64,000 nt of DNA. It comes from Armatimonadota bacterium. GTDB lineage: Bacteria > Armatimonadota > Fimbriimonadia > Fimbriimonadales > Fimbriimonadaceae. Made by a program: the position numbers and the translations under genes. Location of the stretch: positions 248,001-312,000 of the forward strand of contig DAIDHV010000002.1 in NCBI GenBank assembly GCA_027451905.1, read 5' to 3'. Below, one piece after another: positions 8,510-16,544 of this stretch (position 1 is its first letter; the number at the start of each line of letters is the position of its first letter). The notes under the pieces were generated by a model. The model was not told the origin of the DNA. It worked only from the letters and a program-made list of their open reading frames with translations, and ran no database searches.

Positions 8510-8524
8510 TAACAACTATTGTTA
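8510..8524. promoter_or_regulatory. Inverted repeat upstream of the PD40 lipoprotein gene
   Basis: TAACAA and its complement TTGTTA are separated by three bases, 46 bases before the start at 8570. It could be a regulator site or part of the promoter. There is no independent support. Confidence 0.25.
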
Positions 8525-8569
8525 TGTTGTGCTAGACTACGGTTAGGTTAAAGAGGACCTTGAAAATCC

Positions 8570-9592
8570 ATGAAAAAGCTTGAAATTGGAGTGTTAGGTT
8601 TTGCGACGATTGCGTTGGCATTCATGCAATTGGGCTGTGGTGGAGGCGGCACTGCCTTGGTTCAGGGAAACACGGCAATCCCCGTTGGCGATAGCGTTTT
8701 AACCCTTCTCTCGCCAAATTCACTTGAGTTTCAAACCGCAGCAACTTCAAGTTCACCTCAGGGGCCAACTTCTCAGATTACAAGTTTGGCTCTGTCTCCG
8801 GATGGCAGTCATCTTGCCTACACTACCGTGTTTTCGATTGGAGGTGGACCCCTTTATGTTGAGCCTATTTCAGGAGGCGGGCCAGTGAAGCTAGGGGCGG
8901 AAACCGGTATTACGGCTACTTCTTGGTCTCCCAATAGCAAGTACATTGCCTTTTTTGACCAATCGAACTCAACTCTATACGTTAAAGACGATCTTAACAA
9001 TACTTTGTCTTCAACCGTTTTCCCGTCTACGTCCTTGCCAAGTTACTATTTAATTGCTTGGTCACCAGACTCAACTCAATTGGTATTTGTTGAGAATCAT
9101 GGCTCAGGAAACCCTTATACCATCGCCACGATACCAGCAGCAGGAGGCGCAGCCACAACTATCTTTACGGCAACAACTTCGGGGCAAATCTCGGGTATTG
9201 GATTCAAAGATGGCAGCACGGTTGTGTTTGCCTATAACCCCGCTGCTCAGGATGATCTTTATTCTGTGCCAATTGGTGGCGGAGCCGCGACCAATTTAAC
9301 CAATGGGCATGCCGGTTCTCCTTACGGAGTTCTGGTTCATGTATCCACCAACCCTAGCGCGACATTGTTTGCAAGCGAAGACCTCAATACCCAGCACGAG
9401 GAGGTCATTTCTAGCACGGGGGCAACTGTTAACGCTTTGCCTTACAACGGCTCTTACGCCTTTTCTACCGCCGGCAATTTGTACCTGACCAATAGCACTT
9501 CCGCTGGGAACCTGTACGTGTCGGCAGGAGGTACGGGTGCCTTGACTCCAGTGATCTCAAACTCTGGGGTTGTTAAGTTTGATGCCAAGTAG
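8570..9592 (+). CDS. Lipoprotein with TolB/PD40-type beta-propeller repeats
   Basis: The N terminus is a lipoprotein signal: positive start, hydrophobic core, lipobox 'MQLGC' with Cys at residue 23, then Gly-rich linker. The body holds PD40/WD40-like blades recognisable by 'LALSPDGSHLAYTT', 'SWSPNSKYIAFFDQ' and 'AWSPDSTQLVFVENHG'. In TolB and related periplasmic propellers these repeats bind protein partners or carbohydrate. The product (340 aa) is probably anchored to the inner or outer membrane. It starts at an ATG with an AGAGGA ribosome site and appears monocistronic. The blade architecture is clear; the partner is not. Confidence 0.75.
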   Translation: MKKLEIGVLGFATIALAFMQLGCGGGGTALVQGNTAIPVGDSVLTLLSPNSLEFQTAATSSSPQGPTSQITSLALSPDGSHLAYTTVFSIGGGPLYVEPISGGGPVKLGAETGITATSWSPNSKYIAFFDQSNSTLYVKDDLNNTLSSTVFPSTSLPSYYLIAWSPDSTQLVFVENHGSGNPYTIATIPAAGGAATTIFTATTSGQISGIGFKDGSTVVFAYNPAAQDDLYSVPIGGGAATNLTNGHAGSPYGVLVHVSTNPSATLFASEDLNTQHEEVISSTGATVNALPYNGSYAFSTAGNLYLTNSTSAGNLYVSAGGTGALTPVISNSGVVKFDAK

Positions 9593-9634
9593 CGGTGATT
9601 ATTGCGGCAGATAGCCGCACAAGAGGCAATTGAT

Positions 9635-9677
9635 AGAGAACCTCAGGTTAATACCTCTGGTCAGCGCGAGGTTCTCT
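9635..9677 (+). repeat. Long inverted repeat between two exported-protein genes
   Basis: A perfect 10-bp repeat (AGAGAACCTC at 9635-9644, complement at 9668-9677) encloses a small inner palindrome (AGGT..ACCT). A second, shorter hairpin (TGCGGC/GCCGCA) precedes it. No T-run follows. It may end the upstream transcript or structure the leader of the gene at 9805. Confidence 0.4.
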
Positions 9678-9804
9678 AATAATGAACTTGTGCAGTTCAA
9701 CCTTTGAAGACTGAATTGTCCTAAATGCAAAGTAAGCTGCTAAACCTTAACATATTGTGGTCAGAAATAAGGCTTTTTGTGTTACCATGTAACTGGAGAG
9801 AAAA

Positions 9805-10470
9805 ATGAACACAAAAATTTTCTTGCCTAGTCTTGCTTTGACTTCGCTGATTGCGGCCGGAACAGCTAGCCAAGCTCAAAGCTATAGTTACAGCTTTACC
9901 CTGAATCAAGGATATACGTTAACCAATGCCTATATCATTTGCACATTGCCTTTCGAAGCGTATGCGGGCGAGGTGCCCTTAACTGGTAGCTTTTCCAACG
10001 GCACCTATCAAGGACAAATTAACCAGGGATTTCCCACAATTGGCGTATATTTCAACCTAATTGCAGTCTATACGGATTCAACCGGCGTGCAAAGGGTGGC
10101 GATGTCACTCCCAAACGGCACGGCAACAACCGTCTTAAACCAAAACCTAACTTGGGACCCTAATACCAACGGGGTGGGTTTTGATACGACGAACTATTTT
10201 CAGAGCGGACTGATGCCAAATGAAGCCACAACTGTTTCTGATTTAATAGCGGGGGGCGTTCAATTTGACAATGACGTTTATATGGCGTTCAACTACATGC
10301 AATCGACTGATCCGGTTTTGCAGGCATCGGGAACAAACGGAACCGTAATTGGCTTTGATGGGGCTCAGAACCTGGGTTCCTTCACCTTTCAATCCACTCC
10401 CGAACCGGCAGACCTGATTCCGCTAGGGGTTGGAATCATCGGCTTGATTGTTCGAAGACACCGCAAATAA
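9805..10470 (+). CDS. PEP-CTERM sorted secreted protein
   Basis: A 221-residue exported protein. The signal peptide ends around 'TASQAQS' (residue 26). The C terminus carries 'TPEPADLIPLGVGIIGLIV' followed by the basic tail RRHRK, the PEP-CTERM arrangement of motif, helix and positive cluster. The mature part is rich in Thr, Asn and Gly with beta-strand character and no catalytic motif. It starts at an ATG 14 bases after a GGAGAG ribosome site. It shares only sorting signals with the other PEP-CTERM protein at 5107-5664, so they are not recent duplicates. A strong bidirectional terminator follows. The function is unknown; the cell surface is its likely site. Confidence 0.85.
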   Translation: MNTKIFLPSLALTSLIAAGTASQAQSYSYSFTLNQGYTLTNAYIICTLPFEAYAGEVPLTGSFSNGTYQGQINQGFPTIGVYFNLIAVYTDSTGVQRVAMSLPNGTATTVLNQNLTWDPNTNGVGFDTTNYFQSGLMPNEATTVSDLIAGGVQFDNDVYMAFNYMQSTDPVLQASGTNGTVIGFDGAQNLGSFTFQSTPEPADLIPLGVGIIGLIVRRHRK

Positions 10471-10505
10471 CTGGCACCTTTGAGTCAAGGCGAAACCCAT
10501 AAATT

Positions 10506-10543
10506 AAGAAAAGGCATGCCGTGCTCTTGGCATGCCTTTTCTT
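10506..10543. terminator. Bidirectional terminator
   Basis: A perfect 15-bp inverted repeat (10506-10520 with 10529-10543), centred on GGCATGCC arms, has an 8-base loop and A/T-rich outer ends. It lies between convergent genes (PEP-CTERM and GH78) and can serve both strands. Confidence 0.85.
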
Positions 10544-10554
10544 TTAGGTTCAGT

Positions 10555-12786
10555 CTAGGCAGAGACGAAGTCGTGCCGACCAGGTGAAACTTCCATTCCT
10601 TCAGTTGGAACAACAGCTCCGCCTCGAAGCAGACTCATGCCAGGGGGAGGAATAACTAAAGCGGGAACTGGAGTTTCCACAATCCACTTCCACTTACCCT
10701 CGATGTACCGCCAAGACGAAAAGACACCTTGCGTTCCCGCTGTTGCCCACTGAAGCCGTTGATCGGGGCGTGGATTCAAGATAACTTTCTTGCATCCTGG
10801 TTCCGTATGATCCCAGCGAATCCCCGAGAGATACCCGTAAATCCATTCAGCAATGGCACCAAACGCGTAGTGATTGAACGAATTCATACCCGGATCCTGG
10901 AATCCTTTGATGGGATCCCATCCATCCCAACGTTCCCACATGGTAGTGGCACCTTCTGATATTGGGAAGAGCCATCCGGGCCATTTATCGTGAAACACAA
11001 CCTGATAGGCCTCTTCATCATATCCATATGAAGAGAGAACCTCGCACAGGTGTGCTGTGCCAATAAAGCCAGTCAGCAGCCCGTTTTTCTTAACCGAGTC
11101 GGCTAAAGTTTTGGCAACTGCATCGCGTTTGTTCTCTGGCAGCAAATTGAATTTGAGGGCTAGTATGCAGCCGGTTTGGGTTGGATCGGTCTCGGCTTCA
11201 AATATTTTTTGGAAGGCTTCGGCCCCATCCTTTGCCCACTGCTTGAACTCGGGCTTGTCTATCCCAATTGCCTCACCCAATCTGGCCGCCAACTCACAGG
11301 AATAGCTGTAATAGGCCGATCCAATCAATGTCAGGTCAGTTTGTGGGCCTGGTGCAAGCCAGTCACCAAACCCTCTAAATCCGGAGTAGCCTTCGTAGCA
11401 TCGCTCGCCATCTTTAGAGGTTTTGTGGAGAAATTCTACAAACTTAGCAAGGCCTGGCCAAATCGATTTGATCACTTCAGGGTCTTTATAATTTGTCCAA
11501 TGGTGCCAAGCGCAGATCGTAAAGGCATCTGCCCACGCAGGGCCCCCTTCTTGCACTTCGTTTGTCCCCTGCATGTACATGGGGGTTGAAGGCACAACCG
11601 GAGGAATTCCACCATCTGGTCGCTGGGCGTCTAAAAAGTCATGAAGCCACTTGTCAAAAAAGGGTTTCACGTGGGCCAGCAAGCAGGCTGTTGGCATAAA
11701 GACCTCCGCGTCGCCGGTCCAACCCAGTCTCTCGTCGCGTTGAGGGCAGTCAGTTGGAACATCCAAGAAGTTACCTCTCATGCTCCATTCAATGTTGGAA
11801 TGGAGCTGGTTCAGCCTCGAATCGGAGCATTGGAACCATCCGTGGAAGCGAACATCGGAGTGAAATCCATGAACTCCTACGCGAACGACTTCTGCAGCGC
11901 CAGTGACTTCTACATACCGAAACCCATGAAAGGTAAAGGCAGGCTCGTATCGTTCCACTTCATGAGTTCCAGCAAGAGTGTATTGATCGGTAGCTTTGGC
12001 TCCCCGAAGGTTTGCGGTGTAGAAGTGACCTTCTGAATCTAACATTTCCGCGTGGCGGATGGTGATGGTCGAGCCTTTGGCTCCCTTCACTTCCAGCCAG
12101 CACCTGCCAGCAAGATTTTGCCCAACATCGTAGATTCTTTTTTCTCCCATCGATTGGATGAGGTTGGCGTCTCTAAGCTTTGTGACCTTGATGGCAGGAT
12201 GCATAGCGAGTTCCAGTTTGGCAGGATGAGGGTGGGTGGAAGCTTCGGCCCAATGGCTGTCATTGAACCCAGCTTGGTCCCAACCATGAGGGATTTGAGT
12301 CGCATCAAAGGTTTCTCCCATCAAAAGGTCAGCGGCGATATAGGCTCCGGTTGAACTCTTCCAACCTCGAGACAGGGTTGTGACATGTTCTTTGCCATTA
12401 CTGAAAAGCCGACACCATAGGCTTCGGTGTTGGCCGTAGACATGAGGACCGTACCAGCCCACATGACCGGCGTGCCATCCATCAGCAACGATCGCGCCAA
12501 GGACGTTCTTGCCAGGTCTAAGCAGCTTAGTGACATCAAATCGAAAGAAGTAGTTTCGTTTGCGAGAATCGGTGTAGCCCGGGGTCAGTTCATCTTGCCC
12601 CACTCTGAGTCCATTGAGAAAGGCTCTGGTGACTCCAAGGGCCGAAAGGTCTAGAAAAACGGGATTGCGAAGTTCTGCCTCCGTTATTTCAAACTCAATG
12701 CGAAAGTACGGGCACTTCGAGCCATCTTCAACACCAGATAGCCAAATTGCGTTTGGAACGGAAGGTGAAAAAATTGAATCCTTCAT
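10555..12786 (-). CDS. Alpha-L-rhamnosidase (GH78)
   Basis: This glycosidase would release terminal alpha-L-rhamnose from plant or microbial glycosides. The N-terminal beta domain ('YFRIEFEITEAELRNPVFLD', 'VTRAFLNGLRVGQDELTPGY') is followed by an (alpha/alpha)6 barrel. The GH78 hallmark 'DVPTDCPQRDERLGWTGDA' sits near residue 345 and 'TTMWERWDGWDP' near residue 617. The acidic residues in those segments are the expected catalytic groups. At 743 aa it is at the compact end of the family. No signal peptide is present, so it probably acts on imported oligosaccharides in the cytoplasm. It has its own promoter region, shared divergently with the ilv leader, and ends at a bidirectional terminator. 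Confidence 0.92.
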   Translation of the reverse strand: MKDSIFSPSVPNAIWLSGVEDGSKCPYFRIEFEITEAELRNPVFLDLSALGVTRAFLNGLRVGQDELTPGYTDSRKRNYFFRFDVTKLLRPGKNVLGAIVADGWHAGHVGWYGPHVYGQHRSLWCRLFSNGKEHVTTLSRGWKSSTGAYIAADLLMGETFDATQIPHGWDQAGFNDSHWAEASTHPHPAKLELAMHPAIKVTKLRDANLIQSMGEKRIYDVGQNLAGRCWLEVKGAKGSTITIRHAEMLDSEGHFYTANLRGAKATDQYTLAGTHEVERYEPAFTFHGFRYVEVTGAAEVVRVGVHGFHSDVRFHGWFQCSDSRLNQLHSNIEWSMRGNFLDVPTDCPQRDERLGWTGDAEVFMPTACLLAHVKPFFDKWLHDFLDAQRPDGGIPPVVPSTPMYMQGTNEVQEGGPAWADAFTICAWHHWTNYKDPEVIKSIWPGLAKFVEFLHKTSKDGERCYEGYSGFRGFGDWLAPGPQTDLTLIGSAYYSYSCELAARLGEAIGIDKPEFKQWAKDGAEAFQKIFEAETDPTQTGCILALKFNLLPENKRDAVAKTLADSVKKNGLLTGFIGTAHLCEVLSSYGYDEEAYQVVFHDKWPGWLFPISEGATTMWERWDGWDPIKGFQDPGMNSFNHYAFGAIAEWIYGYLSGIRWDHTEPGCKKVILNPRPDQRLQWATAGTQGVFSSWRYIEGKWKWIVETPVPALVIPPPGMSLLRGGAVVPTEGMEVSPGRHDFVSA

Positions 12787-13013
12787 TGGTTTTATTACGT
12801 TACACTAATTATATGGAGGCTAACACGCCACCTTGAAAGAAATCGTCGTCTTGCTGACTTTGGCAAAGACGACGTATTCAAATCAACTTGCTGAGTTTAA
12901 GCAAGACGAGTTCTAAAGGGAACTCAAACAAGGGTCTTTAAGCCTAGCTTAGGGACCCTGACCTATTTTAATCAGCCAATGCGAAATCCAAAAAAATATG
13001 CAATACTTTCTAT
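12787..13013. other. Structured region between GH78 and the ilv leader
   Basis: This holds the divergent upstream regions of the GH78 gene and of the ilv operon. Two strong hairpins are visible: CGTCGTCTT at 12844-12852 with its complement at 12866-12874, and a compound hairpin 12931-12959 (AGGGTC and TAAGC arms) followed by TATTTT. A 27-codon TTG-initiated frame (12833-12916) includes the run IVVLLTL and has GGAGG 13 bases upstream. It could be a second leader peptide, but I would not call it a gene on this evidence. Confidence 0.4.
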
Positions 13014-13127
13014 ATGGAGATGACGACGCCACCATTCAAATCGCGAATGTTCGCCTTGGTATGCTCGGCGAACGTTGTTCTATCCGTCCTTGTTCTACTA
13101 GGTCTAATTATTATTAGTCTAGGATAA
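13014..13127 (+). CDS. Putative ilv leader peptide (attenuator control)
   Basis: A 37-codon frame starts at ATG 13014 (alternatives 13020 and 13047) and ends at TAA 13125. Residues 21-36 read VVLSVLVLLGLIIISL: 13 of 16 are valine, leucine or isoleucine. That is the composition known for ilv leader peptides that sense charged branched-chain tRNAs. The stop codon lies 23 bases before a 23-bp palindromic terminator, and ilvB starts at 13290. A hairpin within the frame (13046-13055 with 13067-13076) could act as a pause site. No Shine-Dalgarno is seen; a leaderless message is possible. An alternative is a tiny membrane protein, since the run is also hydrophobic, but position and terminator favour a regulatory peptide. 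Confidence 0.6.
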   Translation: MEMTTPPFKSRMFALVCSANVVLSVLVLLGLIIISLG

Positions 13128-13175
13128 TATCGGGCGGGCATTCGCAATATAAAAAAACTTGAGCCTTCCCGATAT
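13127..13175 (+). promoter_or_regulatory. Putative antiterminator of the ilv attenuator
   Basis: Bases 13127-13139 (ATATCGGGCGGGC), beginning at the leader stop codon, can pair with 13163-13175 (GCCTTCCCGATAT): 12 of 13 positions pair, counting one G-U. The second segment is the left arm of the terminator, so the two structures exclude each other. A ribosome stalled on the Ile codons (13107-13115) would leave the first segment free. A ribosome at the stop codon would cover it. That is the classical amino-acid attenuation logic. Confidence 0.6.
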
Positions 13176-13196
13176 CGGGAAGGCTCAAGTTTTTTT
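13151..13196 (+). terminator. Attenuator terminator upstream of ilvB
   Basis: A perfect 46-base palindrome (23 bp per arm) starts with seven A and ends with seven T, with a GC-rich core AGCCTTCCCG. It sits between the leader peptide and ilvB, where a strong intrinsic terminator only makes sense if it can be bypassed. Confidence 0.9.
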
Positions 13197-13289
13197 AGGT
13201 CACAATGGGACTAGGGATTGATGCGACAGCGCGGTCGTTTCACTTCGGAATAAAGACAGTCCTCGTCAACAAATACAGGAGTCAATAAA

Positions 13290-15035
13290 GTGAAAACAGG
13301 CGCAAGTATCGTGATGGAGTCATTGGTTCGCCATGGCATCTCCACAATTTTTGGATATCCGGGGGGCGTAGTCTTGCCTCTCTACGACGAAATGCTGAAT
13401 TGGCCGCAGGTTCAGCACGTGCTTGTTAGGCACGAACAATGCGCCGCCCACATGGCGGATGGCTATGCAAGAGCAACTGGCGAAACCGCAGTTTGCTTAG
13501 CAACCAGCGGCCCTGGTGCCACAAACTTGGTCACCGGAATAGCAACTGCCATGATGGACAGCATTCCAATGGTGGCGATCACCGGGAACGTCAACACCTG
13601 GGCAATTGGTAAAGATGCCTTTCAGGAAACTGACATCCAAGGCATCACAATTCCTATCACAAAGCATAACTATTTGGTGACAAATGTTGATGACTTGCCT
13701 GGCATTTTAGCCGAAGCCTTTTATCTTGCCAACACAGGAAGAAAAGGACCGGTGCTGGTTGATATCCCCAAGGACATTTTTACTGCAAAAACTGATGTGG
13801 ATTTTCCAGAAGTCGTGAGCCGCAGAGGCTATACGATTCCTGGGGCACCGATTGACTCTCAGATAGAGGCAGCAGCCGATCTTATTAACAAGGCAGAAAG
13901 GCCGGTCCTTATAGCCGGCGCAGGGGTCCTCCACTCGCGGGCCATGGACGAGCTGCTTCATTTGGCAGAAAAGGCAGAAATTCCCGTCATCAATAGCTTG
14001 CTTGGCTTGGGTTCAATTCCCCGAAGTCACCCTTTATCTTTGGGCATGATGGGAATGCACGGCGAGGCGGCTGGAACTTTGGCAGTGCAAGACGCGGATT
14101 TGGTGATCGGGGCGGGAATCCGCTTTGATGACCGGCTGACCGGCAACACTTCCTCCTTTGCTTCTAACGCAAAGATTTTGCATTTTGATATTGACGAGAC
14201 GGAAGTTGGAAAGACGGTGAGGCCGTTGGCGTGGGTCATTGGTGACCTGAAGCACGCCCTCGAAGCCCTCATTCCAAAGGTTAAGAAGGCGTCTCACCCC
14301 CAATGGTTAGAGCAAATCCATAATTGGCAAACACAGTTTCCCCTGGTTGTTCCAGAAGGGAAGTTCTTGAGCAGAACCGTGTTGCGAGCCCTGAATGAAC
14401 ATACTCGAGGCGAAGCGATTGTGGCGACCGACGTCGGTCAACATCAAATGTGGACGGCTCAGTTCTATAAGTTTCAAAAGCCGTTCCAGTGGCTTTCCAG
14501 CGGTGGATTGGGAACCATGGGTTATGGTTTTCCGGCGGCAATGGGGGCAAAATTTGCAAAGCCAGATCAGGAAGTTTGGGCAGTTGTGGGAGACGGTGGG
14601 TTCCAAATGACCTTGCAAGAGTTGCAAACTGCAGTTGAGTACGGTTGCAACGTCAAGATATGCCTGCTGAACAATGGATTCCTCGGCATGGTGCGGCAGT
14701 GGCAGGAACTGTTTTACGACAATCGCCATAGCCACGTTGCGATGGGATCGCCTGATTTTGGAAAGCTTGCCGAAGCCTACGGCATCCGGTATTTTCAGTG
14801 CTCCCGCAAAGAAGATTTGGATCGAACTTTTTCCGAAGCACGGGCCTGCGAAGGGCCGGTCTTGTGTGAGTTTGTTGTGGAAATGGAAGAGAACGTATTT
14901 CCGATGGTTGGGCCAGGAATGGGGAATAGCTCCCTTGTGATGGATCCGGCTCTGACTCATGAATCTCCTGAACCGGTTGGTGCCTTTGAAACCACTCACG
15001 CTTCCAAGGTGAATGCCTCTGCGGGGGTCAAGTGA
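13290..15035 (+). CDS. ilvB: Acetolactate (acetohydroxyacid) synthase, large subunit
   Basis: Catalyses the thiamine-diphosphate-dependent condensation of pyruvate with pyruvate or 2-oxobutyrate, the first common step to valine, leucine and isoleucine. The catalytic Glu is in '[19 protein letters not shown]' (E49). The ThDP-binding '[19 protein letters not shown]...NN' and the central FAD domain are present. Length (581 aa) is normal. It begins at GTG 13290, eight bases after AGGAG at 13277-13281. It overlaps the small-subunit gene by four bases (GTGA), indicating translational coupling. Expression is probably governed by the attenuator immediately upstream. ilvB, ilvN, ilvC and the IlvA fusion form one operon. 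Confidence 0.97.
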   Translation: MKTGASIVMESLVRHGISTIFGYPGGVVLPLYDEMLNWPQVQHVLVRHEQCAAHMADGYARATGETAVCLATSGPGATNLVTGIATAMMDSIPMVAITGNVNTWAIGKDAFQETDIQGITIPITKHNYLVTNVDDLPGILAEAFYLANTGRKGPVLVDIPKDIFTAKTDVDFPEVVSRRGYTIPGAPIDSQIEAAADLINKAERPVLIAGAGVLHSRAMDELLHLAEKAEIPVINSLLGLGSIPRSHPLSLGMMGMHGEAAGTLAVQDADLVIGAGIRFDDRLTGNTSSFASNAKILHFDIDETEVGKTVRPLAWVIGDLKHALEALIPKVKKASHPQWLEQIHNWQTQFPLVVPEGKFLSRTVLRALNEHTRGEAIVATDVGQHQMWTAQFYKFQKPFQWLSSGGLGTMGYGFPAAMGAKFAKPDQEVWAVVGDGGFQMTLQELQTAVEYGCNVKICLLNNGFLGMVRQWQELFYDNRHSHVAMGSPDFGKLAEAYGIRYFQCSRKEDLDRTFSEARACEGPVLCEFVVEMEENVFPMVGPGMGNSSLVMDPALTHESPEPVGAFETTHASKVNASAGVK

Positions 15036-15535
15036 GCACAGCCTTAGTGACTCCTCAGCACACAATTACGGCTCTGGTCCAGAACGAAACAGGGACAATT
15101 AACCGATTGGTTTCGCTTTTTCGAAGAAGAGGCTTTTCGATTGCTTGCTTTAATGCTGGTGATTGCGAGCAACCCGGATACAGTCGGATCACGCTTGTTG
15201 TCAATGGCAGCGAGGATGAGATGAGACAGTGTGTGCGTCAGTTGGAAAAGCTGATCGACGTTGTGGAAGCAGAAGACCTTGGAGAAGATGAAAGGATATC
15301 TCGAGAGTTGGTTCTTGTAAAAATTGATAGCGGATCCACAAGTCAGCAGGAAGTTGAATCAAGGCTGGCTGGCTTTGATGCTTTTGTGGTGGCTTGGGGC
15401 ACTGCATCTGGGGTGGTTCAGGCCTGCGTCAAGCCAGAACAAGTCGAAGGCTTTCTTCAGGCGCTATCCCCCGCATCAATCCTCGAAATTGTACGAACTG
15501 GAGCGGTCGCAATCAAAGCGTCCGACCTTAATTAA
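15032..15535 (+). CDS. ilvN: Acetolactate synthase, small regulatory subunit
   Basis: The regulatory subunit carries an N-terminal ACT domain ('[20 protein letters not shown]', '[13 protein letters not shown]') that in this family binds valine for feedback inhibition and activates the large subunit. A C-terminal domain contains 'SRELVLVKI'. At 167 aa it has the length of the long bacterial form (IlvN/IlvH type). The GTG start overlaps the ilvB stop by four bases, and ilvC begins one base after its stop. Symbol choice between ilvN and ilvH is a convention; the function is not in doubt. Confidence 0.95.
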   Translation: MSTALVTPQHTITALVQNETGTINRLVSLFRRRGFSIACFNAGDCEQPGYSRITLVVNGSEDEMRQCVRQLEKLIDVVEAEDLGEDERISRELVLVKIDSGSTSQQEVESRLAGFDAFVVAWGTASGVVQACVKPEQVEGFLQALSPASILEIVRTGAVAIKASDLN

Positions 15536-15536
15536 T

Positions 15537-16544
15537 ATGGCAAAAATCTTCTACGAAAAAGACGTAAATCCAGAAATCATCAAAGACCTCAAAGTCGGAA
15601 TTATTGGCTATGGCAGTCAAGGGCACGCTCATGCTTTGAACCTAAAAGACAGCGGTGTTGACGTTAAAGTTGGCCTTCAGCCGACTAGCAAATCACGCCA
15701 AAAAGCCCATGAGGGAGGCCTTGAAGTGCTGGACCCTGCCGAACTGACAAAGTGGGCAGATGTCCTCATGTTTTGTACTCCAGACGTACCAATGCCTGAT
15801 ATTTACGCAGAAAGCGTAGAACCTAATCTGAAGGCGGGACAAACCTTGCTTTTTGCCCATGGTTTTAATATCCACTTTAAAACGATTGCTCCTCCTGAGA
15901 CGGTGAACGTTGCGATGGTGGCTCCCAAGGGACCCGGTCATCGGCTGCGCGCCGAATATGTGGCAGGCGCGGGGATGCCGGCTTTGGTGGCTGTCCACCA
16001 CGATGCCACAGGAAATGCCAAAGATATTGCCCTTTCCTATGGATGGGGGATTGGTAGCGCCTTAGCAGGGATTTTAGAAACCACGTTCAAAGAAGAAACC
16101 GAGACTGACCTTTTTGGTGAGCAAGTTGTCTTGTGCGGAGGGCTGAGCGCCCTGATCGAAAACGGATTCAATACCTTGGTTGAAGCAGGGTATCAGCCTG
16201 AGGCAGCGTACTTTGAATGCCTTCATGAAACGAAGCTGATTGTTGACCTTCTTTATGAGGGCGGGCTTAGCTACATGCGCTATTCGATTAGCGACACTGC
16301 AGAATGGGGTGACTACGTTAGCGGGCCTCGAATTATTGATGAATCAACCAAAGCAGCCATGAAGCAAGTTCTGAAAGAAATTCAAGACGGCACCTTTGCC
16401 AGGGAGTGGATTGCAGAAAATAAATCGGGACGCAAGAGACTGCTCGAGTATCGAGAAAAAGGACGCCAAAGCCAGTTAGAAGAGGTCGGCAAACAATTAA
16501 GGTCAATGATGCCTTTCCTCAAGCCGAAAGTGGCTGGTGACTGA
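15537..16544 (+). CDS. ilvC: Ketol-acid reductoisomerase (class I)
   Basis: Isomerises and reduces acetolactate or acetohydroxybutyrate with NADPH and Mg2+, the second common step. The N-terminal Rossmann motif '[17 protein letters not shown]' and '[20 protein letters not shown]' precede the helical domain with '[19 protein letters not shown]' and '[16 protein letters not shown]'. The frame opens 213 bases earlier inside ilvN, but the family N terminus ([17 protein letters not shown]) begins at ATG 15537. That gives 335 aa, the usual class I length. It follows ilvN directly and its stop overlaps the next start by eight bases. Confidence 0.97.
   Translation: MAKIFYEKDVNPEIIKDLKVGIIGYGSQGHAHALNLKDSGVDVKVGLQPTSKSRQKAHEGGLEVLDPAELTKWADVLMFCTPDVPMPDIYAESVEPNLKAGQTLLFAHGFNIHFKTIAPPETVNVAMVAPKGPGHRLRAEYVAGAGMPALVAVHHDATGNAKDIALSYGWGIGSALAGILETTFKEETETDLFGEQVVLCGGLSALIENGFNTLVEAGYQPEAAYFECLHETKLIVDLLYEGGLSYMRYSISDTAEWGDYVSGPRIIDESTKAAMKQVLKEIQDGTFAREWIAENKSGRKRLLEYREKGRQSQLEEVGKQLRSMMPFLKPKVAGD

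Noticed and set aside
12960-13290. T-box riboswitch upstream of ilvB
   Set aside because: The conserved T-box antiterminator sequence (AGGGTGGNACCGCG-type) is absent. The leader-peptide model explains the terminator better.
14307-15065. Long minus-strand open frame inside ilvB (252 codons)
   Set aside because: It is fully antisense to a secure gene, has no domain-like composition and no ribosome site; it is a shadow frame.
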